64,000 nucleotides of DNA from assembly GCA_900107185.1 (NCBI GenBank), contig FNPA01000011.1, positions 58,442 to 122,441 of the forward strand. The letters are read 5' to 3'. The translations under genes and the position numbers were made by a program. This stretch comes from Ruminococcaceae bacterium YAD3003. GTDB taxonomy: Bacteria > Bacillota > Clostridia > Saccharofermentanales > Saccharofermentanaceae. Shown here one piece after another: positions 8,049 to 15,442 of this stretch (positions within the stretch are counted from its first letter, which is position 1; each line of letters opens with the position of its first letter). The notes under the pieces are model-generated. The model ran no database searches, was not told the DNA's origin, and worked only from the letters and a program-made list of their open reading frames with translations.

Positions 8049-8576
8049 TCACAGCCCCATTACAGCGTCGGTCAATTGGCGGATATTATCCTTGTTACAG
8101 TGATATTCGGCAGCATCGTAAGCTTTCAGAAGGTCATCCTCATTTTTAGTGCGGTTCTTCATTGATTTAAGTTTCATCTTCAGCAGGGACATCATTATCT
8201 TATGCTTGCCGTTGAGCTTATTGTAATCAAACCCTCCGCGCAGATAGAACATGGGGATGTTCTTCCGCATCTCGTCAGTGAAATTGTGACTCCAGACAGC
8301 TTCAAGATCTTCAGGATCTCCTGGGTTGGAACCTGTCGCCCACACGAAGAGATGTTTGTCTTTGAGTTTATCGTAGTTCTTCTTGATCAGGTTGATGCCG
8401 TTTATCCCGATTGCGTAAAGGCCGCCGCCGTAAATTATCGTGTCGTACAACAGCAGGTCGTCGGGGCTTATTTCAGAGTATTCGCGAAGGTCACAGGAGA
8501 GTTCTTCGGCTATCATTTCCGCATATGTTTTTGTGTAGCCATAAACGGAACGGTAAATTACGACGATCTTATTCAT
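8049..8576 (-). CDS. Flavodoxin-like (Flavodoxin_5/HemG-type) protein
   Basis: 175 residues starting MNKIVVIYRSVYGYTKTYAE, the phosphate-binding loop of flavodoxins ('S-x-Y-G-x-T'). 'YDTIIYGGGLYAIGINGINL' is the second FMN contact loop typical of protoporphyrinogen oxidase-like flavodoxins, followed by 'LFVWATGSNPGD'. The start at 8576 is fixed by GGAGGAG upstream inside the MarR gene; the frame is open much further 5' but that part is antisense-like. It overlaps the MarR gene by eight bases and is probably the regulated output of that repressor. Confidence 0.82.
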   Translation of the reverse strand: MNKIVVIYRSVYGYTKTYAEMIAEELSCDLREYSEISPDDLLLYDTIIYGGGLYAIGINGINLIKKNYDKLKDKHLFVWATGSNPGDPEDLEAVWSHNFTDEMRKNIPMFYLRGGFDYNKLNGKHKIMMSLLKMKLKSMKNRTKNEDDLLKAYDAAEYHCNKDNIRQLTDAVMGL

Positions 8577-9018
8577 TGATGTTCTCCTCCATTTTCTCAA
8601 GGGTCTTGAATGTTGTCTCGATCTGCTTGTCGGAAATCCCAGTGAAAAGCATGTCAATGAAATCCAATTCTTTTTTCTGATATTTTTTGGCCAAGCTGTC
8701 TGCCTTATTTGTAAGACGGATACGCAGTTTTCGCGCGTCATCGCTGTCGGGCCTGATCTCCAGATATCCTTTCTCTTCGAGCTTTCCGGCGATACTCTTC
8801 ACATTTTGATGCGAGCATCCCATGATCTCCGACAGTTCGTTTATTGTTGGTGCTCCGTTTTCGAAAAGGCGCAGGCAGATCATGAGGAAAAACTGCTTGC
8901 AGGTAATCTCTTCATAGAAGCGGTCGCCCACAGTTTGAAGACGGTTGCTCATCGCGAAGAAGTACCCGAAAAGGGCGAATCTTTTGTCCATTGAATTGAT
9001 CATCGCACGAGGTTCCAT
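8569..9018 (-). CDS. MarR family transcriptional regulator
   Basis: 149 residues with a winged helix at about 45-110: 'TINELSEIMGCSHQNVKSIA' then 'KLEEKGYLEIRPDSDDARKLRIRLT', the recognition helix and the Asp-Arg-rich wing of MarR proteins. It is first in an operon with the flavodoxin gene; MarR-flavoprotein pairs usually answer to oxidants or phenolics. Two identical palindromes upstream of its start suggest autorepression. Confidence 0.88.
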   Translation of the reverse strand: MEPRAMINSMDKRFALFGYFFAMSNRLQTVGDRFYEEITCKQFFLMICLRLFENGAPTINELSEIMGCSHQNVKSIAGKLEEKGYLEIRPDSDDARKLRIRLTNKADSLAKKYQKKELDFIDMLFTGISDKQIETTFKTLEKMEENINE

Positions 9019-9035
9019 AAGTGTCTCCTTGAAAT

Positions 9036-9071
9036 ATGTAATATGTTACACAACAATGTAATATGTTACAT
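9036..9071. promoter_or_regulatory. Two phased MarR-type operators
   Basis: ATGTAATATGTTACA occurs at 9036-9050 and again, extended to ATGTAATATGTTACAT, at 9056-9071. The arms are ATGTAA/TTACAT and the copies are exactly 20 bp apart, i.e. on the same helical face. On the minus strand TTGACA (near 9082-9077) lies just upstream, so the repeats cover the -10 and start of the marR promoter. Confidence 0.75.
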
Positions 9072-9245
9072 AATATTTGTCAAGTTCCGGACTTCAGCGA
9101 AAATGTATAGTCGGATACAGTTTCAACAACTGTTCTTTTAGAGAATGTTATAATTACTTTGTTTGAGGAAGTGATTCCTTAGTCGGGAAAATCAGCAGTA
9201 AAACATAAGAATAGTGAATACGAGATTTAAGGAAAAAGATCGAAC

Positions 9246-10034
9246 ATGACATATTTCGTTGAAGGTATACAGGGAAGCGGCAAGAGCACGCTTGTAAAGC
9301 TTTTTTCAGAGAGATTTCCGGACCATAAAGTTCTCGAAGAAGGAGACTACTCTCCGGTGGAACTTGCATGGTGCGCGTATATGGTTATGGAAGATTACCG
9401 GGCCGCACTGGAAAAGCATTCTTCTCTGAAATCTGAGATAGAAGCAAAAACACATTTTGAAGATGATCATGTGGTTGTCTGTTATACAAAGATAAGGACC
9501 GAAGACCGTAGCTTTTATCAGGCGATGGAAAAATACGAGATATATAATGGCCGTGTACCCTTTGAACAGTTCAAAGACATTGTCTTAAAGCGCTACGGCA
9601 GATGGGACGGGGCACCTCTGATTACAGAATGCGCTCTATTCCAAAATATCGTGGAGGACATGATACTGTTCCGTGATATGACGGATGAAGACATCATAGA
9701 TTTTTACAGAGGAATTAAGACTGCCATAGGTGATAAGCAGATCCATATTGCTTATCTTAAGGCGCAACCTGATGATATCAGAAGAAATCTTGAGACTGCG
9801 AGGCAGACCCGGGTTGACGACAAAGGCAATGAAGTCTGGTTTGCGATGCTCTGCGACTATTTCAACAACAGTCCCCATGCAGTCAGATGCGGACTTGAAG
9901 GCGAAAACGGCTTAGTCAGGCACTGGATTCACAGACAGGATCTTGAGCTCAGGATATGCGAAGAACTGTTTCCCGGCCGGTACACGGTGTTGCCCTCGAA
10001 ATCGTACGGGAAAGATGATATTGATAAGTTATGA
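9246..10034 (+). CDS. P-loop NTPase, nucleotide/metabolite kinase-like
   Basis: 262 residues. The protein opens 'MTYFVEGIQGSGKSTLVKLF' with a canonical Walker A (G-x-x-G-S-G-K-S/T) at residues 7-14. 'LITECALFQNIVEDMILF' could carry the catalytic or Walker B acidic residue, as in thymidylate/deoxynucleoside-kinase-like enzymes, and 'IHIAYLKAQPDDIRRNLETARQTR' resembles their LID region with conserved Arg. The phosphate acceptor is unknown. The stop overlaps the next gene start (ATGA), so it forms an operon with two GNATs. Confidence 0.75.
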   Translation: MTYFVEGIQGSGKSTLVKLFSERFPDHKVLEEGDYSPVELAWCAYMVMEDYRAALEKHSSLKSEIEAKTHFEDDHVVVCYTKIRTEDRSFYQAMEKYEIYNGRVPFEQFKDIVLKRYGRWDGAPLITECALFQNIVEDMILFRDMTDEDIIDFYRGIKTAIGDKQIHIAYLKAQPDDIRRNLETARQTRVDDKGNEVWFAMLCDYFNNSPHAVRCGLEGENGLVRHWIHRQDLELRICEELFPGRYTVLPSKSYGKDDIDKL

Positions 10035-10513
10035 GAAGCGGGATGTATATTGTCAGAGCAGAAGCAGATCAGATAGAAAAGATCGTGGATATGTCTGTCA
10101 GAGCATTTGAGACAGATGTAAATGTCGGTGGAACAAAAGGTGACTGCCCGCCCGGATTCGATTCGATAGAATGGCATAAACAGATGGCCCGGGAGGGGCA
10201 TTTGTATCAGGCAATGATAGGAGAAGATCTTGTAGGGGCTGCCATTTTATTCCCGGATGAAACAGGAAAAAGCGTATACATCGGCAGGATCTTTATTGAC
10301 AGCGTCTATCACAGAAAAGGTTACGGCATCCGTCTGATGGAATGCATAGAAAAGAATTACCCTTATGCTGCTGAGTTTAATCTGGACACCCCTTGCTGGA
10401 ATGAACGGACAAATGCGTTTTACGAAAGATTGGGGTATCGCATCATAAAGGTTGAGGATGGGTTCAATTTTTATCAGAAAAGAAGTGAAAATGTTAGAGG
10501 AGATAACAATTGA
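10031..10513 (+). CDS. GNAT family N-acetyltransferase
   Basis: 160 residues. 'YIGRIFIDSVYHRKGYGIRLMECIEK' contains the R/Q-K-G-Y-G CoA loop, and 'FNLDTPCWNERTNAFYERLGYRIIKVE' the C-terminal GNAT motif with N-x-x-x-x-x-F-Y-x-x-x-G-Y/F. It overlaps the P-loop gene upstream by four bases and the next GNAT gene by four bases, so all three are translationally coupled. An alternative in-frame ATG lies at 10043. Confidence 0.85.
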   Translation: MRSGMYIVRAEADQIEKIVDMSVRAFETDVNVGGTKGDCPPGFDSIEWHKQMAREGHLYQAMIGEDLVGAAILFPDETGKSVYIGRIFIDSVYHRKGYGIRLMECIEKNYPYAAEFNLDTPCWNERTNAFYERLGYRIIKVEDGFNFYQKRSENVRGDNN

Positions 10514-10959
10514 TCTATAAGAGCGCTGACATAAGTGATGCAGATATTCTGATAGACATATATAATTCAGCTTTTTATGACGATTACATCCGATACGGTC
10601 ATTGTCCGGCATATGGTCATTCGCGCGAAAGCATGGAACAGTCAATACGTGATTATCCTAAGACCATTGCATACGATAATGAAAGGGCAGTCGGAGTCAT
10701 TTCCGTTAAAACTGAAGGAGCAGGAAAGTATTATATTGGCTGTTTAGCAGTTAAAAAAGAAGAACAGGGCCGCGGGATCGGAACGTTATTGATGAAGCAC
10801 TTTTTGAGTGAACATCCTGACTGGAAGGAGATCACTTTGGTAACGCCTAAAGATAAAGAACAGAATATCAGTTTTTATACTGAACGCTTCGGATTCAAGA
10901 TTACCGGAGAAGAAGATGACGGAGCTGTAACCGTTCTCTGGTTCAAGCTCAGCAGGTAA
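10510..10959 (+). CDS. GNAT family N-acetyltransferase
   Basis: 149 residues beginning at a TTG codon preceded by AGAGGAG at the proper distance (seven bases). 'YYIGCLAVKKEEQGRGIGTLLMKHFL' is the CoA loop (Q-G-R-G-I-G) and 'VTPKDKEQNISFYTERFGFKITGEE' the closing element. It is the third gene in the operon starting at 9246. It is not closely similar to the preceding GNAT outside the motifs, so a recent tandem duplication is unlikely. Confidence 0.85.
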   Translation: MIYKSADISDADILIDIYNSAFYDDYIRYGHCPAYGHSRESMEQSIRDYPKTIAYDNERAVGVISVKTEGAGKYYIGCLAVKKEEQGRGIGTLLMKHFLSEHPDWKEITLVTPKDKEQNISFYTERFGFKITGEEDDGAVTVLWFKLSR

Positions 10960-11032
10960 GGAACGGCGGCAAAATGAACAACAACTCATCATATAAAGGT
11001 TGGCAGACAAATGCAAAAGGAGGATATTACTT

Positions 11033-11401
11033 ATGTATGACAAGATAAGCACTTGGCTTGATAGCGTTTTTGACAGAAGCATACCTGAAGGAGTGGTATC
11101 AGTCTGTTTTAATCTGTATGAGGATGGAGATGGCAGCTGGTCTCTGGAAGTGGTTGGATGCTCTTCTTTTGACAGCGAAGATCCTGACTGGGCTTGTGAT
11201 GAGGTAACGGATTTTGAGACCAGAGATGAACCTTTTACCTGGACGGAAGAAGCCATTTGGGAGAAGGTGCTGTCTGATATCACGAAGATCTTATATCAAT
11301 ACATTCAAGAAGGCAAAGCATCCGGGTATCTGAATTCTCTTGATGGTGTTGCTGTAGGATTCGTTGATGGAGATCTGAACATTCTTGTTGAGAAAGAATG
11401 A
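11033..11401 (+). CDS. Acidic protein of unknown function
   Basis: 122 residues, strongly acidic, with no signal peptide or membrane segment. It has Trp-rich stretches ('DGDGSWSLEVVGCSSFDSED', 'EPFTWTEEAIWEKVLSD'). The ATG at 11033 follows AAAAGGAGGA, an excellent ribosome site; the frame is open to an upstream ATG at 11000 without one. It may be one of the small immunity-like or SUKH-like conserved hypotheticals of clostridia, but I see no diagnostic motif. Confidence 0.65.
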   Translation: MYDKISTWLDSVFDRSIPEGVVSVCFNLYEDGDGSWSLEVVGCSSFDSEDPDWACDEVTDFETRDEPFTWTEEAIWEKVLSDITKILYQYIQEGKASGYLNSLDGVAVGFVDGDLNILVEKE

Positions 11402-11482
11402 TCAGTACGTAAAATACACAGAACAAACGACAAAGTAAGATTGATTGAATATGAACAATACCAAATGGAATGAGAAGAAAAA

Positions 11483-12007
11483 ATGAGAGTGATAATAGAA
11501 ACAGAAAGATTGATTATTAGAAATCTTAGACCTGGTGATGAACATGCGGTATTTGCTTGGGCAGGTGATCCGGATGTTGCAAAATATATGATATATCCAC
11601 AATATAATTCGGAAGCAGATGGAATCGAATGGTTAAAGGACAGGCAGCTGAAAGCTGATGATCCCAACGACTATGACCTTGGATTTGTTTTGAAAGAAAC
11701 CGGAGAACTGATCGGTGGTGGCGGATTGGTATACCATCCTGATATCGACGTATGGAGAATAGGATACAATCTAAGGAAAGATGCTTGGGGAAACGGCTAC
11801 GTGATGGAAGCATTAACTGCAATCATGGATGAAATCAGGAAAACAAGAAAGATTCGAGCAATAGAAGGCCTGTTTGCTGTAGAAAACTATAAAAGTCAGC
11901 GTGTTATGGAAAAACTGGGGATGACCTTCGTTGAAGATACTGAGTACGAGAAATTCGATGGGAGTGCTCATTTCCTTGCCAAGAAATATAGGCGTGTATT
12001 TGAATGA
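11483..12007 (+). CDS. RimJ/RimL-type GNAT acetyltransferase
   Basis: 174 residues beginning 'MRVIIETERLIIRNLRPGDE', the classic start of the RimJ/RimL (Acetyltransf_3) group. 'WRIGYNLRKDAWGNGYVMEALTAIMDE' is the W-G-x-G-Y/F CoA loop, and 'GLFAVENYKSQRVMEKLGM' the N-x-x-S-x-x-V-x-E-K-L-G-M signature. Members acetylate ribosomal-protein N-termini or small molecules; which applies here is unknown. Confidence 0.9.
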   Translation: MRVIIETERLIIRNLRPGDEHAVFAWAGDPDVAKYMIYPQYNSEADGIEWLKDRQLKADDPNDYDLGFVLKETGELIGGGGLVYHPDIDVWRIGYNLRKDAWGNGYVMEALTAIMDEIRKTRKIRAIEGLFAVENYKSQRVMEKLGMTFVEDTEYEKFDGSAHFLAKKYRRVFE

Positions 12008-12090
12008 GTTTTTAGAAAACTGATTTATGAACCACCTTTATAGAACGTAGGATTAGAGCATTAAATTATCAGCAAAAAGGACTAGACATA

Positions 12091-12633
12091 ATGCCTTATA
12101 ACTATTCATATCAACTTGATCCTAATCCCAATCTGGTTTCTTTGGATAAGGTTAAGTTTGATCCTGTTACCGAAGAACATAGAAGCCGCATCGAGGCGGA
12201 AACGCAGCTCTTCCGGCAAAAGCGGCGGAAGGACCTGATAAGATCCATAGTCTTTTTCGTGATATCCTTGCTGCTCATCGTTCTGGGTGTGATCTTATGG
12301 CTCAAAGTATCGGTCATCCTTCTGTTTCTTCCGGTGTTTATAGCGATACCTTTCCTTATCATTGCAATAATCTCGTTGATTTCATGTGTGGGATTTAAGG
12401 TCACAGGCATAAAGGAATGCCGGGTCACTCACCGGGAGACCCATAAGTATTATACGGACAATGCCTATGATATGCCTGTGGAAACGAGCACTGACCGGGT
12501 TACAGTCAGGATAGAAGACACCGGTGAAGAGGTCTCCGTCGTGACAGATGCTTATACCCAGATGCACTGCATTGAGGGCAAGAAGGTCTGGCTTCTCAAA
12601 ACATCCAAAGGAACGATGATCTCTTTCATATGA
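12091..12633 (+). CDS. Two-helix membrane protein of unknown function
   Basis: 180 residues: a charged N-terminal region (1-50), two adjacent transmembrane helices at about 52-73 and 78-100 with almost no loop, then a soluble C-terminal domain of beta character ('TVRIEDTGEEVSVVTDAYTQ'). The hairpin-plus-soluble-domain layout resembles DUF3592-like or YcxB-like envelope proteins. It heads a run of three unrelated small membrane-protein genes. Confidence 0.6.
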   Translation: MPYNYSYQLDPNPNLVSLDKVKFDPVTEEHRSRIEAETQLFRQKRRKDLIRSIVFFVISLLLIVLGVILWLKVSVILLFLPVFIAIPFLIIAIISLISCVGFKVTGIKECRVTHRETHKYYTDNAYDMPVETSTDRVTVRIEDTGEEVSVVTDAYTQMHCIEGKKVWLLKTSKGTMISFI

Positions 12634-12744
12634 TCTCTTCCTGAACGATAATATAAACAGGTTTCTGATATAGAATTATATTGAGGCTTGATATCAGGCA
12701 TATAAATGGAAAGTGTAAGAACATTCGAATCTAATAGGTGATAT

Positions 12745-13104
12745 ATGACAGAACATGACGTAAAAAACAATGGAATAAGACAGACAATCTTGTTTTATTT
12801 ATGTTCTGCCGGAATCGGGGCATTCGGACTGATGGGGTTGATTTCATTTATGTCTTGGCTTACCATTTGTACATTTCATGAGTATTCGAGATATCCGAAT
12901 CTATACCCGTTCACTATAGTATTTGGAATTATATGTTTAGTAGTTTTTTTCGCCCTGATTTTGCTATGGTTTATAGGGATAATCAAAAAGCAACATAAGC
13001 TAAGGGCATTAGGCATATCTTTTTTATTTGTCTTTGCCGGAAGTATAGTGGGTTATTTTGTTTTCGAACTGTTGGATGTGTTAAGTGATAGTTTTCTTGG
13101 TTAA
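12745..13104 (+). CDS. Three-helix membrane protein of unknown function
   Basis: 119 residues with three predicted transmembrane segments (about 12-40, 55-82 and 90-113) and no soluble domain. The sequence is not recognised. Codon use is richer in A/T than the operons of the right half of the window. Confidence 0.5.
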   Translation: MTEHDVKNNGIRQTILFYLCSAGIGAFGLMGLISFMSWLTICTFHEYSRYPNLYPFTIVFGIICLVVFFALILLWFIGIIKKQHKLRALGISFLFVFAGSIVGYFVFELLDVLSDSFLG

Positions 13105-13185
13105 TATCCAAGAAAGAAGTAAAGATAATCAGCAGTTGGATAAAATATCACACATAAGAGCATCGGTGTTGGATATAATACTTGT

Positions 13186-13668
13186 ATGGATGACTTGAAT
13201 TCTTTTATTCTGATATGGGCGTTTATCATCGGCATATCTCAGCTGATGGGATTTCTTTTTGATCTTATTAAGTGGGCGGTAAGGAGAAAACATCCTGCCA
13301 AGATCGAGAAGAGTGAAGACGTTAGTTACCCTAAGTTTATTACTGTAAATATCTGGCATGACAGCCATCTTGCACACCGTTATATACAGATAACGTACAT
13401 TCGCAAGGAAGATAATAAATACAAGAGGTATATAAAACGCAGCGTAGGCGGATGGATCGGAAGTATTCTTCTCTATTTATTCTTCCTGGTGATCATATTC
13501 GGTTTGCCGGTAGCGGGACTTATCATTGCGCCGAATCACCCGGATATTAAGTTTCTGTTCGGCTGGTCGCTAATGGTTTTTCTTATATTCCTGCACAGTT
13601 ATTTAACAGGAACCGATACCATCGCGAGGATGGAATTAAACAAGTATCTCAAAGCACAAGAACGATAA
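13186..13668 (+). CDS. Membrane protein of unknown function
   Basis: 160 residues with a hydrophobic N-terminal segment (about 4-27), a basic cytoplasmic loop and two further helices (about 85-108 and 115-140). A TATAAT at 13174-13179 ends only six bases before the ATG and no ribosome site precedes it, so the mRNA may be nearly leaderless, or the real start may lie downstream. No family recognised. It is followed after 21 bases by the zinc-ribbon lipoprotein gene. Confidence 0.55.
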   Translation: MDDLNSFILIWAFIIGISQLMGFLFDLIKWAVRRKHPAKIEKSEDVSYPKFITVNIWHDSHLAHRYIQITYIRKEDNKYKRYIKRSVGGWIGSILLYLFFLVIIFGLPVAGLIIAPNHPDIKFLFGWSLMVFLIFLHSYLTGTDTIARMELNKYLKAQER

Positions 13669-13689
13669 ACAGGAAGGACGAATAATTAT

Positions 13690-13965
13690 ATGAAGAAAAG
13701 CATATTTACGACAGTTATCATAATTTGTATTCTCTTATCCGTTTTCACATTGACCGGGTGCGGCAAGAAAAAATGTGCCAAATGTGGAAAGACTGAAGAC
13801 GAAGTACAGTTGTTTCTTTTTGATAAAGAGAACCATCCCGGTGGAGATAACAAGTATTATTGCAGCACATGCTATAGAATAGTATTCAGTGAGACGACTG
13901 ATCCTACAGTAGCAGAAGCAATTGAAAATGTTCTGAAAAGTGATTCCGTTGAATCAAGCACATAA
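13690..13965 (+). CDS. Small lipoprotein with zinc-ribbon-like cysteines
   Basis: 91 residues. A lipoprotein signal peptide ends in the lipobox 'LTGC' (Cys about 23). The mature part carries 'CAKCGK' and, 30 residues later, 'CSTCYRIV', i.e. two C-x-x-C knuckles, as in a zinc ribbon. It would sit on the outer face of the membrane. The role is unknown; zinc or iron binding is inferred from the cysteine spacing. Confidence 0.65.
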   Translation: MKKSIFTTVIIICILLSVFTLTGCGKKKCAKCGKTEDEVQLFLFDKENHPGGDNKYYCSTCYRIVFSETTDPTVAEAIENVLKSDSVESST

Positions 13966-14018
13966 TCTAATGTATTTTGTTTCGATAATGCTAGTGTGTA
14001 TTTTTATGAGGGAAGATT

Positions 14019-14678
14019 ATGATTACTTACGAAGAGATTAAAAACAACGAAGTTATTAAGACATATATTAAAGCAGCGGATGATGCACTTAATGCCTTAG
14101 GTTATACAGAGCACTCTTTTGCTCATGTGACTTATGTAGCGGAGAAGGCAGGAAGTATATTAGAAACTCTCGGCTATCCTGAAAGAACGGTTGAGCTTAC
14201 TAAAATTGCAGGATATATGCACGATATCGGTAATGTAATTAACCGCGTGGACCACAGCCAAAGCGGTGCAGTTATGGCTTTTAGAATTCTTGATAATATG
14301 CACATGGATCCGACTGAAATTGCCATGATCATATCTGCTATCGGTAACCATGATGAAGGTTCCGGTGTTCCTGTAAGTCCCATGGCAGCAGCTCTTATTC
14401 TGGCTGATAAAAGTGATGTAAGACGTAATCGTGTCAGAAACGATGACATGTCTACTTTTGATATCCACGACAGAGTTAATTATTCAGTTAAGAAGTCCGA
14501 ACTTAAGATTAATGAGGCACACACCATTATTAAGCTTAAGCTTTTTGTTGATACTCATTATGGTTCCGTAATGGATTATTTCGAGATCTTTATGCAGCGA
14601 ATGATGCTCTGCAGAAAAGCCGCTGAGAAGCTTGGTCTTCAGTTTAAACTCATGATTAACGAGCAGCAGCTGATATAA
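14019..14678 (+). CDS. HD-domain phosphohydrolase
   Basis: 219 residues. The metal-binding H...HD...H...D pattern is complete: His in 'EHSFAHVTYVAEKAG', 'GYMHDIGNV' for the HD pair, 'ISAIGNHDEGSG' and 'ALILADKSDVRRN' for the distal Asp. It belongs to the small HD proteins that hydrolyse phosphoesters of nucleotides or metabolites. Substrate unknown. 'gagggaagatt' precedes the ATG. It stands alone between two lipoprotein genes. Confidence 0.85.
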   Translation: MITYEEIKNNEVIKTYIKAADDALNALGYTEHSFAHVTYVAEKAGSILETLGYPERTVELTKIAGYMHDIGNVINRVDHSQSGAVMAFRILDNMHMDPTEIAMIISAIGNHDEGSGVPVSPMAAALILADKSDVRRNRVRNDDMSTFDIHDRVNYSVKKSELKINEAHTIIKLKLFVDTHYGSVMDYFEIFMQRMMLCRKAAEKLGLQFKLMINEQQLI

Positions 14679-14721
14679 AATCGCAACTGGAATACTACTC
14701 AATAATCTGCAGGGGATTTAT

Positions 14722-15429
14722 ATGAAAAAGGCAAAGAAGTTACTATTCCAGGCTGCTTCACTGATAATGGCAGCAGTCCTGTTTACAGGCTGTTATTATC
14801 CGTTAACGAGTAAGCAGAAAGGCTGGATCAGCCAGATCGAGAAGTACTATCCTGACGATACATTCACATACGTGGGACACAGCACGGTATCCATGGGAGT
14901 CACAAGCCCTTCCTGCATAAGCCTTGAATCAGAGAACTTCCCGCACGTTGATGTTCAGATCTATGAGGTCGACGGAGAACTTTACAGCAATTATCCCCGT
15001 TACTATCACGAGGAAGCTGTCGTGGAACACTTCTCTGATCTGGTAATTTCCTGTTTCGGATGTGATTATGTTGATCTCAAAATGACCGACACGGCAGATA
15101 AGCCTCTTAAATATGTAAGCGACGAAAAGTACATTGAAAAATATGCCATCCATCACTATATTGCATATGTGTACTATGAAGAGGGTCACGCTTATCCCAC
15201 TGAAGATGAGCTTGAAGAGATGGCACTTGATTATTTTCAGCATATAACCACAGATAATGACGATCGGGGAAATGCGTTCAGACTGTGTTTTGTCCGTCCG
15301 GGCGACACAAAACACGGCAAAGATCTGGACATGGATTACATGTTCGATTTTCACGATGGTGTTGCATCTCTTTACAACGCAAAAGAGAATTATTACGTAT
15401 TCAAAGGACCACTGGAAGATTTTATATAA
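14722..15429 (+). CDS. Lipoprotein of unknown function
   Basis: 235 residues with a lipoprotein signal sequence (basic 'MKKAKK', hydrophobic core, lipobox 'FTGC' at about residue 24). The mature part is acidic and Tyr-rich, possibly binding a ligand at the cell surface. No known motif. Fourteen bases separate it from the next gene, so they are probably co-transcribed. Confidence 0.7.
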   Translation: MKKAKKLLFQAASLIMAAVLFTGCYYPLTSKQKGWISQIEKYYPDDTFTYVGHSTVSMGVTSPSCISLESENFPHVDVQIYEVDGELYSNYPRYYHEEAVVEHFSDLVISCFGCDYVDLKMTDTADKPLKYVSDEKYIEKYAIHHYIAYVYYEEGHAYPTEDELEEMALDYFQHITTDNDDRGNAFRLCFVRPGDTKHGKDLDMDYMFDFHDGVASLYNAKENYYVFKGPLEDFI

Positions 15430-15442
15430 ACAGGTAAGCTAT

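Noticed and set aside
8577..8741. N-terminal extension of the flavodoxin gene by 55 residues
   Set aside because: The extension lies wholly inside the MarR gene in another frame; the ATG at 8576 has GGAGGAG and a flavodoxin N-terminus.
15257..15442. Longer start of the zinc-ribbon/GNAT gene
   Set aside because: The extra codons lie inside the lipoprotein gene in another frame; the ATG at 15443 begins the first zinc ribbon.
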